The notes below the pieces were generated by a model. The model was given only the letters and a program-made list of their open reading frames with translations. It made no database searches and was not told the origin of the DNA. The translations under genes were made by a program, and so were the position numbers. A stretch of DNA of 11,324 bases, from contig UZAE01001839.1 of assembly GCA_900617975.1 (NCBI GenBank), forward strand, positions 1 to 11,324. The letters are read 5' to 3'. Of this stretch, positions 8,475-11,324 are shown in pieces (position 1 is the stretch's first letter; every line of letters begins with the position of its first letter). The stretch comes from Rodentolepis nana. Its lineage: Eukaryota; Platyhelminthes; Cestoda; Cyclophyllidea; Hymenolepididae.

Positions 8475-8538
8475 CTCGAGTTGACCTTGGAAATTCAGGC
8501 AACAAGGCCAGCAAGACGTGGGCGTAGGTATTAGTCAT
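8269..8538 (-). promoter_or_regulatory. Overlapping upstream ATG frame (possible uORF)
   Basis: An ATG at 8538, 64 bases upstream of the transporter start, opens a frame (MTNTYAHVLLALLPEF...) that overlaps the start codon in another frame and runs past the exon 1 donor. It counts as a uORF only if transcripts begin upstream of 8538 and are not spliced at the acceptor-like AG at 8486. A uORF overlapping the main start would be expected to lower translation. The transcript start is unknown. Confidence 0.2.
8388..8474 (-). CDS. SLC39A9: ZIP9 coding exon 1 (residues 1-29)
   Basis: Starts at ATG 8474 and ends with CCG before the donor GTAGGC. It encodes a hydrophobic start (MLALVLLCIFMFLGCYGAG) that forms TM1 and ends YIPVACNYSP, matching the human ZIP9 region AGIIPLAVNFSEE. 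A second in-frame Met at residue 11 is a less likely alternative start because it would cut TM1 short. An in-frame TGA lies upstream with no ATG between. Confidence 0.9.
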
Positions 8539-9706
8539 TTTAACACAGCCCTATTAAAATGCTAGGTTAAAATTAAAATCGATTTTAGCAGAATGATTGC
8601 ATTTTAAAGGTTTTATTTTTTGCATCTGATGGGTTTGAGTTATTTCAATCAAATTAATAGAATTGGATAATTATTTTCATAAAGCATTTAACGGTGAACT
8701 AATTTTGTTTTCAATAGTATGCCGTACATTATTATACCAATGTGGATGAAAAAGAAAAGAGTATTCCTCCTTAATGTTGAATTAAAAACTCTTACTACTA
8801 CTTGTAATTTATCTGAAGTAATTATATCGCTACCTAATCAAAAGGATTTAATTAAGTTTCTTGTTTTATGCTGACCAAACAAATTATTACCATAAACCTT
8901 AGAATAAAATGTTAAAACTCGCTTAACGCTCTATATTGACCAAAGTAATTTCTTCTCTTTTTGTTGTTTACTACGTTTGAATCGCACATGCGTTAGATAA
9001 AATTTATGACTCATAGAATGACTATGAGTGGAATGAATTCTTTAATAATGCGATAAAATTGTTAACTGTCGTCCGTATCGAACTCGTACATATTCTAGAC
9101 TAATTTATTGGATCTTACGCAGGATTTTAGCAGGTCCGAAAATTAACTACATGTTCATCATGTAAATAAAAACCCATTGAGAAGATGCAAGTCAACAGAT
9201 GGTGATGAGGACGAACTATTTTATGAATTCTAATATTGTCCATTATTAACCTATTGTGGAGTTTTGTGATCATTCGCCTGTTTCTTCGAAAATCTAGTTG
9301 ATACCTCCATAGATTAGCTAGCAAGCATAAGTGAAAACTCTTTACTGTTTAATTACATTTTAAAGGCGTTTGCGTGTTGATAGACCATAGCAGAAAGGGT
9401 TATGTAGTCATTGTATAAGCTAAATAGAGATCTGTTTAGAAACATTTTTCAATTCTTAGGCTATTTATTCTTAATAATAGGACTTTTATATTATTCGATG
9501 AATCCCCTTATAGTATTGCTTTATATTATGGAACTTTTTAGTGCAAGATCATAAAATCTCTGTAACGGTGTACCTAAATATAAGGTCCAATGCTTGAAGA
9601 CCGTCTGTGCTAGTTACAAGATTAAACATTTTCCCCGAGTGCATCATATCTCAAGACTGAGCTTCTTAAAGCACTCAAGAGGATTCGATGCTCTTTTTAA
9701 AAACGG
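8475..9706. other. 5' flank of ZIP9, no other gene seen
   Basis: This should hold the 5' UTR and promoter of the minus-strand transporter. No TATAAA at a convincing place and no CpG-rich block is visible. Two acceptor-like sites on the minus strand lie before the ATG: CCTGAATTTCCAAG ending at 8486 and TTTTAATTTTAACCTAG ending at 8562. Either could be a 5' UTR or trans-splice acceptor, but neither is proven. Minus-strand frames near 9127-9324 look like chance. Confidence 0.5.
9009..9029. repeat. Short 8-bp hairpin
   Basis: ACTCATAG at 9009-9016 is followed after five bases by its exact reverse complement at 9022-9029. No T-run or gene end adjoins it and it is not in a known context. It is recorded as local structure only. 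Confidence 0.3.
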
Positions 9707-9775
9707 ATGTCAACTAAATCTGGCAAGCTGGAACGCCAGGATATCGAGAAAGGCATCTCAGCAGAAGTGGTAAAG
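9707..9775 (+). other. Candidate first exon of a divergent gene
   Basis: An ATG at 9707, preceded by an in-frame TAA at 9698-9700, opens 23 codons (MSTKSGKLERQDIEKGI, then SAEVVK). They end exactly at AAAG before GTAAAG, a good splice donor. An alternative tandem donor lies six bases upstream (GTG before GTAAAG), in the same phase. The charged, soluble-looking N terminus and the donor in phase 0 resemble a genuine first coding exon. Without splicing the frame stops at a TAA (9785-9787). I do not recognise the protein and could not find a convincing second exon downstream. It would be transcribed away from the transporter, with about 1.2 kb between the two start codons. Confidence 0.28.
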
Positions 9776-10002
9776 GTAAAGTCATAAAAAATTCACAGTG
9801 ATGTCAATTATGAGACAACATCGATTTTGGCATGACTGACGTTGCCAGAAGGCACGATTGTTTCTTTCAATAACTTGAAACATGCTTTTCAATAATATTT
9901 GAAATATTCAGGATAACTTCTTATATTTACTCCATCTTGCATTCCCGTCTTCTAGCAGCTGTAAATCATAATGAATTGATTCTCCATAATACGCATGAAA
10001 AC
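9776..10002. other. Spacer, nothing identified
   Basis: AT-rich DNA with no supportable feature. A strong plus-strand acceptor-like run (CATTCCCGTCTTCTAG, near 9943-9958) occurs, but all frames after it stop within a few codons. Confidence 0.4.
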
Positions 10003-10127
10003 ATTTATTTATATCAAATGACTGGCGTTTTGGTGGTTATCATTAGCCCTTTAGTTGACTTCAGTTTCGGAGGAAGTATACGTTCCCCAGGGTACACCAC
10101 GTGGAGGTAAGTGTATCGCACACCCCT
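10003..10127 (-). repeat. Dispersed repeat, copy A (short form)
   Basis: This copy shares three blocks, in the same order and strand, with copy B at 10930-11256: a tail block (10003-10020), a 26-base block at 10037-10062 (one mismatch) and a 52-base block at 10076-10127 (three mismatches, 49/52). On the minus strand the order ends in ATAAATAAAT, resembling the A-rich tail of a SINE or LINE. Only 13 bases separate the two main blocks here, against 215 in copy B. The element family is not identified. Confidence 0.75.
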
Positions 10128-10350
10128 AATTAAACATAATATGGAAAGGGTATTAGTTAAATAAAGGTTTAACATTTTGAGATCGACTGAAATTAATACT
10201 TTAAATCTCCAGGTTTTTAAACAAATAAAACATGATTTTGTTCAATAGCATTAGCTAAGGTTCCCTAATTTACATTTTTTGTTAAAAGCGGAGTTTTGAC
10301 AAATTACAAATTACAAAATCAGCTAAGCTTAGTTTGCTTTCGTCAAAATG

Positions 10351-10389
<39 letters not shown>

Positions 10390-10929
10390 AAGGCAATTTT
10401 TATTAACCATATATCCTGAAAATTCGGAAATGATAAAGAAAAAATAATTTTCAATTTCTTATCAACGAAATATTATGTTCCCCTATTTGTCACTATGGTG
10501 CATTTCGAATTTTGCTCAATGTCAAATTATTGTTATCCCTTCTCTGTTTGTGATAAACTGACAATTGTGTTAAAACGTATGTAAATAAAACCCTTTTGTT
10601 TACCTTTTTCTGTAGCGAATCAGGAGGATGCTAATTTTCAATTTTTCGTTAATTCAACTTATCAGCTGCATTATAAGTAGGATGTTTATCCTGACCACAC
10701 ACCCCATAATGTAGGAAGTACAGTCCATTTAAGTACTTAGAAAACAACACAAAGTAGTAAAAGTACAAAAGTAGGAAGAAACTTTTCAAAATGACCGCTG
10801 CACCCTCCCATGTTTGACTATATGCTGACTGCCAATTTTTACGCCACAGCATAAATCAATTATAAGAAACCTGCAATCCTAAATGGGCAGACTGTCAATT
10901 CAATCACTATTGACATTCTTAAAAACAAA
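10128..10929. other. Intergenic DNA between the two repeat copies
   Basis: AT-rich, holding the (AT)n tract and a palindrome CTAAGCTTAG near 10323-10332. A very good plus-strand acceptor (TTTACCTTTTTCTGTAG) ends at 10615. After it, one frame gives about 20 codons (NQEDANFQFFVNST...) to a TAG, but its phase does not match the candidate exon at 9707-9775. A 67-codon minus frame (10852-10649) is Phe/Tyr/Leu-rich and taken as chance. Confidence 0.4.
10353..10385. repeat. (AT)n microsatellite
   Basis: 33 bases of uninterrupted alternating A and T, about 16 units. It is likely polymorphic in length. It lies in intergenic DNA between the two repeat copies. Confidence 0.97.
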
Positions 10930-11256
10930 ATTTATTTATTTCAAATGGCGGACTTTATGACACTTATCATTAGCCCTTTAGCTGACTTCGGGCTTCACAG
11001 AGGGAAGGTTCATCAAAGTAGCAGAAAGTCGAGGGGTGGGGAAGAGAAGAGCGATTCACGGATGTAAAAGTGGCAGACAGACACAAAGGTAGAGAAAAAG
11101 GTAAGGTGAGTACTGTGGAAGGGGTCGAATATGACAACCAGGGGGTTCGTGGTAGTTTGAAGTAAGAAGTCAACTGCCGGTTAATAGACTTTTTTGCCGT
11201 ATGGGTATACGTTGCCCAGGGTGCACCACGTGGAGGTAAGTCTATCGCACACCCCT
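10930..11256 (-). repeat. Dispersed repeat, copy B (long form)
   Basis: Same element as copy A, with blocks at 10930-10947, 10964-10989 and 11205-11256. Between the last two it carries about 200 more bases, including a strongly purine-rich run on the + strand near 11000-11110. On the minus strand the 52-base block reads in one frame GVCDRLTSTWCTLGNVY, and a different minus frame is open for 67 codons (11173-10970). The minus-strand 3' end is AAATAAATAAAT. This looks like the 3' part of a non-LTR retrotransposon or SINE, but no reverse transcriptase or endonuclease motif is present, so the class is inferred only. Confidence 0.72.
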
Positions 11257-11324
11257 CTTAAAAATAAAATAAAACGTATAATTCGGTATATACTACAACT
11301 TTGGGAATTAGGGCCAAAAACACC
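11257..11324. other. Window end, nothing identified
   Basis: Short AT-rich stretch after the repeat, with no feature I can support. Confidence 0.4.

Noticed and set aside
9127..9324. 65-codon minus-strand frame upstream of ZIP9
   Set aside because: No ATG-proximal features, no motif, and a His/Arg/Ile mix typical of random frames.
10649..10852. 67-codon minus-strand frame between the repeats
   Set aside because: Dominated by Phe, Tyr and Leu, no homology recognised, and no nearby splice context.
1..11324. Bacterial-type features: operons, ribosome binding sites, CRISPR arrays, insertion sequences, tRNA or rRNA genes
   Set aside because: The window is spliced eukaryotic DNA. I saw no regularly spaced repeats, cloverleaf or rRNA signatures on either strand.

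Overview
The window is eukaryotic, from an AT-rich animal genome. The evidence is a six-exon, spliced reading frame with GT-AG introns, long gene-poor flanks, an AT microsatellite and a dispersed repeat. The protein is a ZIP9-type (SLC39A9) zinc transporter with invertebrate-like divergence from the human protein as I recall it. A flatworm or another helminth would fit the base composition, intron sizes and A-rich-tailed repeat, but this is an inference and the sequence does not settle the phylum.

Layout on the + strand. Bases 1-1382 are the 3' side of the transporter gene. They hold AT-rich DNA, one unexplained protein-like open stretch on the minus strand (496-735), and a variant poly(A) signal candidate near 1231. 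Bases 1383-8474 hold the complete transporter coding region on the minus strand. Its exons, in coding order, are 8474-8388, 8242-8132, 6696-6282, 4690-4491, 2254-2096 and 1634-1383, and they join into 407 codons plus a stop. The introns are 145, 1435, 1591, 2236 and 461 bases. Bases 8475-11324 are the 5' side. They hold an overlapping upstream ATG frame, a possible first exon of a divergent plus-strand gene (9707-9775), two copies of a repeat (10003-10127 and 10930-11256) and an (AT)n tract.

The only gene called with high confidence is the ZIP transporter. It keeps the ZIP9 pattern: eight predicted membrane segments, a TM4 metal motif with His241 and Asp245, a TM5 His270-Lys271 pair where most ZIPs have His-Glu, and a His-ending C terminus. 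It departs from human ZIP9 (307 residues) mainly by a long His/Pro/Gln-rich loop between TM2 and TM3 and a long loop between TM3 and TM4. Part of the second loop is Cys-rich and depends on which of two in-phase splice donors is used.

I found no convincing new multi-gene system, no RNA gene, no CRISPR array and no complete mobile element. The items worth checking are the exon 3 donor choice, the repeat pair with a conserved coding-like block, the upstream overlapping ATG frame, and three protein-like open stretches outside the main gene.
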